From positions 48,621,570-48,685,569 of the forward strand of contig OX579634.1 of assembly GCA_951230915.1 (NCBI GenBank): 64,000 bases of DNA. The letters run 5' to 3'. Below are positions 26,681 to 39,309 of the stretch, one piece after another. The notes under the pieces were generated by a model. It was not told the origin of the DNA, did not search any database, and saw only the letters and a list, made by a program, of their open reading frames with translations. This DNA is from Antitrichia curtipendula (taxonomy: Eukaryota > Streptophyta > Bryopsida > Hypnales > Leucodontaceae). Made by a program: the position numbers and the translations under genes. The stretch's first letter is position 1. Every line of letters begins with the position of its first letter.

Positions 26681-27161
26681 TGAACATGACATCTATTAAA
26701 ATCTTCTTAAAACTACATGCTTAAAAAGCATTATATTGGCCGCTTATTCATAACGGCTTATACAATTTGCAATTTTGAATAATATACCTCATGAAATGTA
26801 GAATTCAATTCCTCTCATTTGAACGAATGCACAAAATCCAATACAAGTCCACAATAATTATTATAATTATATTAATAACTCATATATATATGGGTTAGGT
26901 CCGGGGTATACAAATGAAGTTGTAATTGCATTGCACTTCCAACTACTTTGTTATGGTCACCATTCCAATGCTTGTGAAAGTCTACACACTCCAAAAAAAT
27001 TCAAAGCTTCTTATATGTTTCTCAGCCTCACATACTTTAATATGAGGATGTACAAAAAAGTCACACATAAACTATTAATCTATTATAATCTTCATCTACA
27101 AATTTCCGATACAAAAAAACGTATGTTGAATCCTTACAATAGTACTATACTATCTCCACAT

Positions 27162-30100
27162 CTATTCACTAGGATCAAAGTCGTCATCATTTGACACTTC
27201 ATCGGCGTTGGGGTCTGTATCTTCATGCGACTCGTCCCTATTCTCGTTGTCGGTCGAGCTCTCGTTCTCATCTTCTTCTCTTGGCACTGGTACGTTTCGT
27301 ACCTCTCGTTCTACCTCTGAATTCAGATTCCGCACTTCAGTATCTACACCGGCAACGCCCTCTGTTTGCACCAGTCGTTTTGTGCGCCTCAACACGTCCG
27401 TGGTTCCATCAGTGTTGGGTGTACGGTGTCGCCCTCCTCCACTTGATTGACCGACATTTTGATTGGAACATTCCGCCCCCATGCTGAACCGTTGGACAAC
27501 TTGATTTGGACGTTTAGGATTTCTATGGACCACCTCGTGAACCCTCCTAATACGCTTCCTTCCTCCACTGTTGTGTCTACGCGTGCCCAATGATGATGCC
27601 CCTGGGGCTAACGTTGATGAAGGTTGAGTGGGTTGCGGAGCTGAGGCATGGACTTCCTCATCAATGGTCCGTGGTGGACCTCGATGCACCGGCGGCCTTG
27701 GCAGATGGGTTGGAATAGACCTTGTGACCGTAGCCACGCTCTGACTTGCTCCTCGATTTAAGGGTGCATTACGATTCAAATTCAGAATAGCTTGTAGAGG
27801 CACATCTGAATCGTACTCCACCGTTTCTGTTATTCGGGTGGTACGCGCATTCACTACTACAGGAATTGGGCACCCCTCACGTACAACCTCATCAATGTGT
27901 ACTGCCTCTTCTTCTCTTTCACTTTCCACAATAACTCATGCAGCGCTCCGGAGATTTATTGGCATGGTTGAAGACGGATGTGCTAGTACTGGAGATCTTG
28001 CAGGCTCTTCTGGTGCAGGCACTGGATTTTGTACGCCTTCGTTGTTGTCATCAAAAGTTCTTTCCCTCGGTAGCGGTGAATATGCGGTTGGAGCTTCATC
28101 CCATGCAAAGACGCGATTCCGTTCTAGTGTACGTAGGGGCTCCTGTACACCAGAATTGTTCTCATCATTACCATCTGTAAAAGTGTGGCCGTAACGTCGT
28201 CTTGGCGGGAGGTCAACAGCAGCAGGTATCATTCCAACCCAAGGATTTTCATGCAAGCGCTCTTCTTCCTCCATACGATTATCGGCAGCCCAACCAACTC
28301 TAGAAACCACGTCATCTTTGTCACCCGAAGACAATGCCTCCTTGTTCTCTTCCTCGATATCTCCATCCATTAGGTACTTATCGTAAAAAAGGGCAGGATT
28401 GTGTCCACGTTTCTCACGTTCGAGCTTGCTGTTGGCGTAAATATACACCAATGCCTCCGCCTTGGATGTGGCCAGGCGATTTCGCACTTTACTGTGTACA
28501 AACGAATACATGCTCCAATTCCTTTCGCATGAAGATGCTGAGCATGTCAAAGATAGAATTCTCTTTGCAATTTTCGGGAGAGCATTACCACCGACATGGT
28601 TCCACCACTGATGGGGCAGTAGTGTACCTTGAGTGATATCAGGAGCTTCCATCAAAGGGTCAAATGGACCTGTCTTTTCTTTGAATTCCACAAGCTCACT
28701 CATTGCCTCCATGGGTGACACTCCCAATGGCTCGCTGAGTTTTCGTATGACTCGATTCAAGGCAGATTTGGCCTCGCCATTGTTTTGAATGGTTGCTATA
28801 TCAAGCAAATATGGGTTCAATAGTGCACCTGCATAGTGCAAATCTGTGAGCATCAATTTCCAACGAGCGTCAAACTGCTTCTCGTACTTGTCTGCAATCG
28901 CGGGGTCTAGAAAAAAAGGCTCATTCCTCAACGAGTACACGTGCTCTTTCAAGCTCTGCATCACCATCAAAGCTTTGGGCATTGCCGGGATCTTCCCATC
29001 AAACACTCAAAGAGCAACGAGCACAGGCTGTACCATGTGCAGAAAATTCTCACATTTCACCCAGAACGCTTCTGAAAGAATGTTTTGTCTTGCACGCACG
29101 GCTCGTCCTTGAACTATGTATCCATTCTTCCGCTGAAACAAACTCATCTCAAAAGGCGCATACGTCTCATCCAAAATCACGTTGTGCAACGCCTGCTTGC
29201 AATCCACGAGACGATCTACCATGAGGAAGTTGCAAGCAAACCGCGTTAAGGCAGGGAGTCTCAACACCTTGTTCGGTGAATATTTCCGAAACAGAGCCAA
29301 AGTGAGCTGATATTTTTTTATGAACGTGCAAATTTTCCTACAGTCCTCCACCAATTCAGTCACCTTCTTTTCCTTTCCCCAGTCTTCCAAAAGTAAATCC
29401 AAAATGTGTGCTGCATACCCTTGTTTATACATGTGAGGGTACATTTCTTGCAACCTTGTCATGGCCCTTGTCATTACTGCGGCATTGTCCGTACATAGTT
29501 GAACAATGTTTAATGGTCCAACCTGGTCTATGTATTGTGCCATAATATCCGTGGTGTAGGCAATGTCCTTCCTCACCCCTGTGCTATCCACCGAGCCCAA
29601 AAAAACATCCCCAGCAGGACATACGAGCATCATATTCAACAAAGGACGAGTATTGGTATCAGACCATCCATCTGAACAAATAGTCGCTCCATACTGGTCA
29701 ATAGAGTTCCTCGTCCGCTGGGAGACCATGTTCTCTACAGCTGCCTTTTTCACATCTATCATTTTCGTGCGCACTGCATTGTATGATGGCGGTTGATACA
29801 CAAATCCAGCTATAGCGGTTTCCTTCACTGCATTTATAAACGCGGGATGTCGCACGACGTTAAAGGCTATGTTGGCTTCATAAAAAAAGGAAGCCCACAT
29901 TTTATCTAACTTCTGTCGAAGGGCCAATTGTAATGCTTCATCCATACTTCTTTGACGAGAAATGGAAGGCACATTCCTCCTTCTCTCCACTATCGCTGGA
30001 GTAGAATCTACTGAGTCTGGATTAGGAGTCGATGGTTCATTCGTACGACTAGGGTCCTTGGACCCTTCAAAATCCACCTCCACTTCAGGCCCAACAAGGG

Positions 30101-30437
30101 GCCCAACAACACCATCATCTGCATTGAGTGCAATCGGCGCATCGTACATTTCTTTGTAGCTCATGAATTTTGGAACAACCTCCATACAGTTCCTAAGTTT
30201 TTCCAATACGTTTGGAGGGATACGTTGATAGAGATCCTGTCTACGTGTGGCGCCAAATCCAAGGTGAGTCAATGCCCTCTTCCGTACAAATATTGTGCTC
30301 CACCCACAGAATCTGCATTTCTTTGGATACAAGGAGGCATCACCTTCAGTGCACATTATGAGCCAAGGGTCCCACTCCTTTGTGGCCCTACGTGTATCGT
30401 TAGCAGACGTTGTCCTCCCACCACCTCGGCCAGCCAT
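27162..30437 (-). pseudogene. BED/hAT transposase of the giant element, two in-frame stops
   Basis: One continuous frame of 1,092 codons from ATG 30437 is cut by TGA at 29007-29009 (codon 477) and TGA at 27936-27938 (codon 834). There is no frameshift. Visible parts in order: a BED-type zinc finger (Cys41, Cys44, His58; KKCRFCGWSTIFVRKRALTH), a hAT catalytic region (ICSDGWSDTNTRPLLNMMLV, then LCTDNAAVM, both with expected Asp residues), and the C-terminal dimerisation segment (ASSCERNWSMYSFVHSKVRN). A long acidic, low-complexity tail follows. The first stop falls in a stretch reading VAL*VFDGK and suits CGA changed to TGA. An alternative start upstream is only a TTG. This should be the source of mobility for the element, but this copy would give a truncated protein unless read through. 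Confidence 0.85.
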
Positions 30438-30664
30438 CTTGCAGATCCGCAATGGGTCTCACAGAAAAATTACTTTATCGAAAAAACCGGACCAATCAAA
30501 AGAAGTAATGACAAAGCCACCCGCCAAGAGTGGTCCTATGAACCTCTCAAAGCTAGGTTGTTGCCCTCCGAAGAACCTAAACGTCCGCATGAAGCCTCTT
30601 TAGAGGATTCAAGACAAGAGCTTTATCACCGGAGCAAGATGAGAGGCAATGGCTGCCCTTCAGG

Positions 30665-30850
30665 CTTTATAGTCCAAGAGGGGTTGTGGGTGAGGGCGAC
30701 CTTGGGTACAGAGGCGACCTCGGGTATAGGCTGAGGGGGCGACCGCGGGTCTAGTAGGACGACCGCGGGTCCCATGAAGGGCGACTTCGGGTGCCCGCCA
30801 GGCGACTGCACGTCCTTTTCTGGGGCGACCGCGACTCCAGTAGAATGCGA
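30665..30850 (-). promoter_or_regulatory. Promoter of the hAT transposase
   Basis: On the minus strand, an array of about seven GGCGACC-type motifs (30695-30840) is followed by a TATA-like ACTATAAAGCC (30665-30673), about 230 bp before the ATG. The leader contains TTGTCTTGAATCC then GGCTTCATGCGG, matching the leader of the 47359-49833 gene (TTGTCTTGTATCC...GGCTGCATGCGTG). Confidence 0.6.
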
Positions 30851-30869
30851 CCATGGTCCATGGGTAAGC

Positions 30870-31715
30870 ATGTGTGCAATTTTTTTTTTCTTTTTAGGGC
30901 CGCTTGTGGAGCTTTGTGGATATATAATTTTTATTTCAAATGGTGCCCGGGAGAAAAAGTTATGCCAAAAATAGAGTTTGGCGGGCAACACAAAAAAATC
31001 ACAAAAAGTCAAAATAGATTTCTTAAATATTTTTTCCAAAATCTATGTCTTTTTGTGTACATTTGAAGCTTTGATTCATTCTATTTGGACTAAAAATGAA
31101 AAAGTTATGGACAATCTTAGCTTTTCGGGCAATCTAAGCATCTTCTTGAAAAATTAACTTTTAGGATTCATTTTTTAATGGAATTTTTTTCAATTTTCAG
31201 AAAAAAAATGTTAGACAAGGTTGAATTTGCTTGCTAGAACAATCTCACCGTTCGGATTATGGTATTTCAATTTTGCCTTTGAGCTATTAACGATTTAGTT
31301 ATTCCTTCAATCTTGAACCTACTTCTATTTAACAATTTTTTAATGAGTGAAAATTTAGTGTTTTTTTCTTGAATTTTTTTTCCTAGATTCTCAACTGAAT
31401 TATTCAACATATAATCTTAGAAAATCAAAATCAGCAATACAAAAAATTTAAGTTAAATAGGTTCAAAGCCCATAAATCTAGTCAAGCAAGGTGCAAAAAA
31501 ACTTGTTTTCTTCACTTTGAATGCAAATATCTTGCAATCTATGTGGTCAAAGTTTCTGAAATTTCTTGCATACATTCTTATACTAGTCTAGTATAAGATC
31601 CTACGGTTAGATATGCAAAAAAAAACAATTTTTATAGTTTTTTGCTCTTTGCAATAGAAGTGGCAGTTTTAAGTGTGTTTTGATGGAAAAAAGACCTCAG
31701 GGCTTTAGGGGTTAA
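30870..31715. mobile_element. TTAA-type repeat copy next to the transposase array
   Basis: The segment matches 45402-46592 in inverted orientation (shared cues: GGTGCCCGGGAG, GATTCATTCTATTTGGAC, TCTAGTATAAGATCCTACGG) and ends at 31715 with GGGCTTTAGGGGTTAA, the family terminus. Its left boundary next to the motif array is not clear. No gene. Confidence 0.65.
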
Positions 31716-32545
31716 TCCACAAATCACCCTTAAAGTGATTTTTGGGCATTTCTTGTAGTTTTTTACTGCTGTGAATTTCATGAATTCAAATGGCATTTCT
31801 TGATCTTGAGTCTACCTAATGCTTGGCACACTTGTTACATACATTTTTTATTCCAATTGGAATATTTGAAATAATGCTAATTTTTACTATTTTATAGCAA
31901 TGTGAACTTTGGGCCTAAAAGTATGGTTTGTTATGTCTCCCATTTTAGCATGGCACGTCAACTTCGGTGTACATAATGATGTTATTAATCATAATATAAT
32001 TCTATGGTGAAAATGTAAGATATTTTGAGTATATTCTGTATGACATATGGAATTTCTTCATTATTTCCTAAAAAATGCATAGTAATTTCAAATTCTAAAA
32101 AGAAAGACACATGCTCCACGTGTAAGGGCAAAACAAAACATAACAACATCACTTATGAGTTGGAAGATTACAATGTTTGATCATAACCATGTTCAAATTT
32201 TAAACCAATTTGATATCTTTTAATTTTTTTTCCCGTGTTCTACTTGAAGAAGTGGCCTCTTTAAAGATGGTCGGTTTTAAATGGCATAACATGTTGAACT
32301 ACAATCAATTTATGTGTAATGAAATTGTAGTCCACAAATTTTGTAATTTAAATTCTGATGTGATTTTTCTCCAACCTCTAATGTACAAGAGCCCTATTTC
32401 CTAGAGCCTTATATCCAAGAGCCCTCAACAATAGAAAATCAAGATTTGAAATGGACAAATTTGCATTAAATCATGAATATCAAATACATAATCCGCGGGT
32501 ATATATACATGTTTACAAAAGCATATAGTCCTACAACAATTGCAA
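31716..32545. other. AT-rich spacer inside the giant element
   Basis: No gene is supported between the TTAA-type repeat and the 3' end of the next cargo gene. Confidence 0.4.
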
Positions 32546-34080
32546 CTAATCAAAATCATGCAATATCCTTCTTGTCCTTCTCTTCTCTTTTTTTTTTCTC
32601 TCGGATTCCAGCTCGACCATCACCTCGTTCTCTACCATCTTCAGATATGCGATGTTACGTTGCCCGAAGCTCTTAAAGTAACCTTGCCTCCAAGCTTTTC
32701 TCCACGATTTGGATAAATCAATGTGTTGGTTCAACTGATGCACGCTTCGTTGCAGTTCTCTTCCAACGAGAGACAAGTAGCTAACTTCTTCTTCAAGTCG
32801 GCTACTTCTGCTTGCGGTGTCCCATATAGCTTATCTACATCTTGGGCATCGAATTCGGAGACACGATCAAGAGGGGCCCGATCCCCGATTTCGGTCAGGT
32901 GAATTATCCTTGACCGTCCTTCCTCCACACTTCTCTTTGCAGTAATGTACCGATCTTCTTCCATCCTGCAATCTTCTATAATTTTGGAAAGCCGAGCCTT
33001 GGCTTCCTCACTGCCGCCAGCGCTAGGCCCTTCGTCTGGACCACCGGAAAATTCCCGGTAAAATGCCTCCAGGTCTGCTATCTCTCTAGCTTGCACGGCC
33101 AAACGGGTTTGCCCACTTTCAATTTTTGCTTGGAGGGTGGACACATATTCACCATCAAAAGTTTCCACAATCTTCTTTTTGTAATTTTGAAATGCTTCCT
33201 CTGTCCTTGCCAAATCTTTAAGAAGCTGATGAAGTTTCTCTTTGTAAAACTGTTTTTTGGCTTTCGTGGTATCTCGACGATAGGAACCTTCAACGTGTTC
33301 TTCCATTGCCGGTACTTCTTCCACCCAAGGCAATGCCAACAAAGGCGGCACCACCTCCTCCTCCTCTGTTTCGATCTCTCCATCCAGTCTATCAAGTGCT
33401 TCTATTTGGATGCATGCGAACACATGTTGCAATACTTCATCGTTTTCAGGATGATGAACCTGAAGTGGGGTAACATCCAATGGGATTACTTCCATTGCAT
33501 CCATAGGAGCGCCCGAGGTAAGTTCTTCATCCGAGCTTTCTTCGCTAGCTGAACTCGCATGAGTTGACCACACGTATTCTTCATCCGCCACCCCTGTTTG
33601 GATCAACTTCTTCTTTCCTAGCCCGTCCCATGGATTAGCGGAGGGACCCGCCCTCGGAATGTCTTTGGCTCTTGGAATGGTGATAAGCTTCGATGCCTTG
33701 ACGGTAGTCCAATCTACCGTTCGCGCCAAAACTAGCTCTGCATAGACCATTTGACAAATGAACAACGGGACCTCGCTCCTGACCACTGTTCGTGTGTTGT
33801 ACAAATGTCGATGCACTTCAATACAACGTTGCACAAATGTGACATCCTTGCAGTAATGTAGATTTGCAGCATTCATCTTTAGATGCAATTTGTGTCGATG
33901 AAAAGGGAATAGCTTGTCAATATGGCACCACTCCACAAACTTCTTGCAAATCACCATCGTTCAATCTCCGTTGATTCGATCCCAACCTTGAAATGCCACA
34001 GCCCCTGGATTAAGAAGGATGCGACGGTTTCTATGTTGGCTATCTCCTTTCTTCTTAATCTTTTTCGTGTTAGCGTCCAT
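32546..34080 (-). pseudogene. WCHI-family cargo protein A, stop and frameshift
   Basis: Unknown family with two paralogues in this element. ATG at 34080 (MDANTKK) starts a frame with TGA at 33961-33963 (codon 40) inside the conserved block; paralogues have Trp at about this position, so TGG to TGA or CGA to TGA are both possible. The frame continues with EWCHIDKLF, the RH-(x)2-H and YC/RC positions, and VDWTTVK. After that come an acidic linker and a long charged helical region (likely coiled coil). Near 32735-32776 the frame shifts: LATCLSL continues better as VGRELQRSVHQLNQHIDLSK in the next frame, which aligns with the end of the 42604 protein and stops at 32546. No catalytic motif. It lies downstream of its own motif array and TATA-like box. 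Confidence 0.75.
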
Positions 34081-34149
34081 CGTGGATGATTTCAACCTTG
34101 GGAACTCCACCAAAAAAAGGATAGTTCGGTGACGCAAATTTGGTAGCAA

Positions 34150-34715
34150 TTACAAGCCCCCAAATCCCAGAACACGAGCACGCATTCAGCCGCTCTGAGA
34201 CGGATGAAAGACAGTGCGCAGCGCTGGAATCGAAAGTGACGAGAATGGGAGGGGGCGACCTCTTATGTACCCGAAGTCGCCCTGGGCGAGTACGAATCCG
34301 GGCGCGTACGCAAGACAGGGCGACCGCGGGTTCAGGGCGACCGCGGATTCAGGAGGGAAGAAATTCAAGTTTTGAATTTCATGAACTTCAAGGCCTGGGC
34401 GACCGCGGGTGAGACGACTGCGGGTCCGGGAGGGAGGGAAAATTCAAGTTTCAAATTCACAGAATCCAAGTTAGGGGCGACCTCAGGTAGGGCGACCTCG
34501 GGTCCAGGAAGGAGGGAAATTCAAGTTTCAAATTCCCAGAATCCAAGGTGGGGGCGACCGCGGGTGGGGCGACTTCTTGTCCAAGAAGGAGGGAAATTCA
34601 AGTTTGAAATTCATGGAATCCAAGGCAGGGGCGACCGCGGGTGGGGCGACCTCTTGTCTAGAAAGGAGGGAAATTCAAGCTTGAAATTCATGGAATCCAA
34701 GGCATGGTGACCACG
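34150..34715 (-). promoter_or_regulatory. Promoter and motif array of WCHI gene A
   Basis: Read on the minus strand, an array of GGCGACC-type motifs, itself built of four tandem units of roughly 85 bp (34390-34710, cue GAATCCAAGGC), leads to TACATAAGAGGTCGCCC (TATA-like core 34262-34269). A leader with GCGCACTGTCTTTCATCCG and GCGGCTGAATGCGTGCTCG follows, then the ATG 189 bp on. The same leader occurs before the 39671 and 42604 genes. Confidence 0.75.
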
Positions 34716-34722
34716 GGTAGAG

Positions 34723-36359
34723 AGATCAAAATCTTTCACTTCCTAAATCTGATTTTGAATGCTCATGGTACACTTTGAAATGAATTTTGAGGAAAACATG
34801 TCAACTACCACAATTAAAAATTTAGTAAGGTTCTACAAGACCACTAAGATTTTTCATCACCAAAATGTGGAAGATAGGCCATGTGGGGTCTAATGGATGG
34901 AGGTTTAGTAACTCCATTCCTCATTTTATTACTTTCTCCTCTACCATTCATTTTAGTCATGTACCATTTACTTCATTTTATTCAAAATTACATATAAAGG
35001 GAAAGGCCGTTGAATTGGAAAAAATTCACAATGAAAAATAAAATATGGATGTCACTTCTATATATTTAGGTGACTTCTTCATAAAGAAGCAAAATAAGTG
35101 GGATTACATAACTCTAGGCATGGCATACAAAATTAATAAACTTGGTATTAGGGTCTAGGGTCTAGGGTCTAGGGTCTAGGGTTTGAGAAGACCTTTTACA
35201 TTGCATCAAATTATAATTCACTATTGACATTGTATTACTTCGCTATTCACTTGTACATGCCTTAGGCCTTTTCAGATCTTCTTTGAATTTGCTCTAAATT
35301 TATTCTAAACCAATGTTTGAAAACATTTTTATCAAATTTAGTTAACTCATGGCCATACAAATCCCAAATTGCACATATAAGAGATCACGTAAAAAAAGGA
35401 AATACAACAATATCACTTATGGGTTGAAGGATTATAAAGTTTGATGAAGAGATTGTCACTTTTCACCTACATGAAATTGATTTGAAGCCTTCTAAACTTG
35501 GTATCACATTTCAAAACTACAATCTTAATCATCCCAAATATATGAGTTTAAAGGGCATAACATGCATAACCCCAATCAATTAGTGTCTTCTTAAAATAAT
35601 TTCTCTTCATTTATTTCCAAATACGTTCTAATGTGGTATTTTCTTCAAATATTTTTGTCTTTAAGGCTCACTTTCAAGGGTTTCTCTTTTAGTTCAAAAA
35701 AGAAATGGGAAACCATAGCTTTAAAAAATTAAAAAAAAAAAAAAGCATTTACAAGAGCCCTAACCATAGGAAGATAAAAATTTGTTATAGAGCCCCTGTC
35801 ACAAAACATGAATATGAAGATCAAAATCTTTCACTTCCTAAATCTGATTTTGAATGCTCATGGTACACTTTGAAATGAATTTTGAGAAAAACATGTCAAC
35901 TACCACAATTAAAAATTTAGTAAGGTTCTACAAGACCACTAAGATTTTTCATCACCAAAATGTGGAAGATAGGCCATGTGGGGTCTAATGGATGGAGGTT
36001 TAATAAATCCATTCCCCATTTTATTACTTACTCCTCCACCATTCATGTTAGTCATGTACCATTTACTTCATTTTATTCAAAATTACATATAAAGGGAAAG
36101 GCCGTTGAATTGGAAAAAATTCACAATGAAAAATAAAATATGGATGTCACTTCTATATATTTAGGTGACTTCTTCATAAAGAAGCAAAAGAAGTGGGATT
36201 ACATAACTCTAGGCATGGCATACAAAATTAATAAACTTGGTATTAGGGTCTAGGGTCTAGGGTCTAGGGTTTGAGAAGACCTTTTACATTGCATCAAATT
36301 ATAATTCACTATTGACATTGTATTACTTTGCTATTCACTTGTACATGCCTTAGGCCTTT
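34723..36359. repeat. Direct duplication, about 545 bp twice
   Basis: 34723-35271 and 35818-36359 are near-identical direct copies (start AGATCAAAATCTTTCACTTC, end CCTTAGGCCTTT) separated by about 546 bp. Each contains a short telomere-like tract, TTAGGG(TCTAGGG)3-4 (near 35148-35183 and 36243-36272). The copies do not begin TG or end CA, so LTRs are unlikely. No gene. Confidence 0.85.
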
Positions 36360-36392
36360 CAATTAAGTGTTTAATGGACAATTGTCCTTTAG

Positions 36393-36600
36393 GGATTTAT
36401 GCTATCATTTTGGAATGCAATTTCAACAAATCGACTTGTCAAAGGATTTATGCTATCATTTTGGAATGCAATTTCAACAAATCGACTTGTCAAATGATTT
36501 ATGCTATCATTTTGGAATGCAATTTCAACAAATCGACTTGTCAAAGGATTTATGCTATCATTTTGGAATGCAATTTCAACAAATCGACTTGTCAAAGGAT
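36393..36600. repeat. 51-bp tandem repeat, four copies
   Basis: Four copies of a 51-bp unit (cue TTTATGCTATCATTTTGGAA) start at 36393, 36444, 36495 and 36546. The unit length is a multiple of three, so it gives an open repetitive frame, but there is no sign that it is translated. Confidence 0.95.
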
Positions 36601-36705
36601 TTAATTTTGTTGTTACAATTATTTTACAATTGGATTATTGTATTTTGATTTCATCTTTGAGCTATTATGATTTATATTTAATCTTGAGTCATTATTTTGT
36701 CTTGG

Positions 36706-37880
36706 TCTCAAAATTGGTCGAATGTTGTGTTGAAGGAGCGATTTCGGGTCTAGGCGACCGCAGGTAGAGGGCGACCTCGAGTGCATGTGGGTTTACTTCA
36801 TGTCTCAAAATTGGTCGAATGTTGTGTTGAAGGAGCGATTTCGGGTCTAGGCGACCGCAGATAGAGGGCGACCTCGGGTGCATGTGGGTTTACTTCATGT
36901 CTCAAAATTGGTCGAATGTTGTGTTGAAGGAGCGATTTCGGGTCTAGGCGACCGCAGGTAGAGGGCGACCTCGAGTGCATGTGGGTTTACTTCATGTCTC
37001 AAAATTGGTCGAATGTTGTGTTGAAGGAGCGATTTCGGGTCTAGGCGACCGCAGGTAGAGGGCGACCTCGAGTGCATGTGGGTTTACTTCATGTCTCAAA
37101 ATTGGTCGAATGTTGTGTTGAAGGAGCGATTTCGGGTCTAGGCGACCGCAGGTAGAGGGCGACCTCTTGTCCTGGGCGACCTCGGGTGCGTGTGGGTTTA
37201 CTTCATGTCTCAAAATTGGTCGAATGTTGTGTTGAAGGAGCGATTTCGGGTCTAGGCGACTGTAGGTAGAGGGCGACCTCTTGTCCTGGGCGACCTCGGG
37301 TGCGTGTGGGTTTACTTCATGTCTCAAAATTGGTTGAATGTTGTGTTGAAGGAGCGATTTCGGGTCTAGGCGACCGCAGGTAGAGGGCGACCTCTTGTCC
37401 TGGGCGACCTCGGGTGGGTGTGGGTTTACTTCATGTCTCAAAATTGGTCGAATGTTGTGTTGAAGGAGCGATTTTGGGTCTAGGCGACCGCAGGTACAGG
37501 GCGACCTCTTGTCCTGGGTGACCTTGGGTGGGTGTGGGTTTACTTCATGTCTCAAAATTGGTCGAATGTTGTGTTGAAGGAGCGATTTTGGGTCTAGGCG
37601 ACCGCAGATAGAGGGCGACCTCTTGCCTTGGGCAACCTCTTGTCTTAGAAGAGCTCGGGTGGGTGTGGGAGCCATTGAATGAATGGAGGAGACTTCAGGT
37701 TTTTGGTGACCTCGGGTGGGGATAGACCGTTTCTTCCTTCCCAAATGGGGGATCATTGGAGAACGCGGATCATTGCAGAACTTGAGTAGGGAGAGTCCCT
37801 TTCTGCCCAAATGAAGGAATGTAGGAGACTTCGGGTTTGGGGCGCCCGCGGGATTGGGGCGACCTCGTCTTGGTTGACCG
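36706..37880. repeat. Amplified 97/114-bp satellite carrying the GGCGACC motif
   Basis: Units start with TCTCAAAATTGGTCGAATGT at 36706, 36803, 36900, 36997 and 37094 (97 bp), then lengthen to about 114 bp from 37094 through an added GGCGACCTCTTGTCCT segment. About nine units run to 37670, followed by looser motif copies to 37880. Each unit holds AGCGATTTCGGGT, GGCGACCGCAGGT and GGCGACCTCGAGT. The motif orientation is that of a minus-strand promoter, but no gene lies to its left. The 345-codon minus-strand frame through it is only a translation of the repeat. Confidence 0.9.
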
Positions 37881-38680
37881 CGGGTAGGGAACGGAAGTTC
37901 AATTTTGAAGAGATGATTAGGAATTAGTAAAGAGATTTTCTGAATATGTGACACATGGAAGAAATGCACAATCAAATACAGTAATCCTATAAACAACCTC
38001 GTTGAGCCATACAAAGAATTTTGTAGCAAGGTGGATCATAATTGGTATTTTTTAGTAAGCCTAAATAAAATTGCATTTTTCCTAATTGGTGTGTAACATA
38101 CTAAATTTGTGTTTTCAACAATAAAATTGCCTTTTCTATAAAATTTTTATTTTATACTCATGGATTTATATTTATAATTCAATAAAGTCATTGTTGTTGA
38201 AATATTTTAATTTGGTTGTGGACATATGTAGGAATCATTTGATTTATATCTTCCCCTCAATGAGTACTTCTTGCTGTTCTTGGAAAGTTTTACAATTCTT
38301 CATGCAAAGATTTCTATATTGGGGGGGTAGGGGCGATGTCAAAGTTTGTAAAATAGGTATTTCTTTATCATGCTAAGATTGTTATACTTGGCCCTCATAA
38401 GGTAAATAATTTTATAAATTTCAACAAGACAATACAATTATGGATTTATGTTGGCAAAATCTAGTTAATCAACATAGAGATATGTATTTCACAAAGTTTA
38501 GTCATATGGCTCCTCACATTGCACCCTTTGTATGTCATATAATTGTTACTGTGGGGAGTCATTTTTTAATATGGAAGATGTGCGTATGCATATTCCGTAC
38601 ATATGTTTGAAATCGAATTAAAATATTGCAATGACAATATTTTTTGATACAATTTTATGTAAGTCTATGGGATTTGAATT
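37881..38680. other. AT-rich spacer inside the giant element
   Basis: No gene supported. Confidence 0.4.
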
Positions 38681-39290
38681 TAATCCGGAGGATCGAAGGC
38701 CATTTTTTCCTCAAGAAGCATGAAGAATGCCATTTTTTAGCCATGAATTGTAAACTTTAGAAATTTCTGGCATTTTTGGCTGTAGACTATTGTAATAGAC
38801 TAGTATAATAATGTGTAGAAGAAATTTCAAAACCCTTTACCACGTAGATTGGAAGATACTTGAATTTGAAGTGAAGAAATCATTTGTTTGGGGATCTTCA
38901 TTAACTACATTTGTTTGAATCTTCTTAATTTAGTATTTTGCCACCACCAATTTTTGTTTCTAAATTTTTTATAATGAAGTCGTGGATTGAGAATTTAGGA
39001 ACTAAAATTCAACTTAAAAACATTTGGTTTTCACTTTTCGAAAGTAATTGTTACATACAAGTAGGGTCAAGATGGAAGGCAAAACTAAAATTTGAAGAGT
39101 TCTAAGATGGAAATGGAAAACAATAATCGCAAGATTGTTCTAGCAAGATTCATGAACTATGTCTATATATTTTTTAGTATAAATTGTGATCTTTGCATTC
39201 AAACATGAATTTAATTAGTTTCTTTTTCAAGAATGGTGGAAGTTCACCAAAATAGGAAGATTGTCCATAACTTCTTAAGTACTAATTCAA
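38681..39290. mobile_element. TTAA-type repeat copy before the kinase-like gene
   Basis: It begins TTAATCCGGAGGATCGAAGG and runs parallel to 45402-46300 (shared cues: ACTAGTATAATAATGTGTAG, AGATTGTTCTAGCAAG, AGATTGTCCATAACTT). It abuts the motif array of the kinase-like gene. Diverged, non-coding. Confidence 0.55.
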
Positions 39291-39309
39291 AACAACGAGA
39301 CGGGGAGAA

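Noticed and set aside
27838..30159. Plus-strand open frames across the transposase
   Set aside because: They are antisense shadows of the continuous minus-strand transposase frame.
26184..30850. A short, 4-5 kb hAT element ending near the transposase
   Set aside because: No ACAACCCTG end or ATCTTCAC duplicate occurs near 30.8 kb; the matching end and duplication are at 50603-50619.
34723..36359. LTR retrotransposon with two 545-bp LTRs
   Set aside because: The copies lack TG...CA ends, and the 546 bp between them hold no primer-binding site, gag or pol.
36367..36648. Repetitive open frame with DLCYHFGMQFQQI units
   Set aside because: The 51-bp repeat is open in several frames on both strands, as expected from a repeat unit divisible by three without stops.
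36992..38029. 345-codon minus-strand open frame
   Set aside because: It is a translation of the 97/114-bp satellite (repeating RSPSTCGRLDPKSLLQ) and shows no start context or domain.
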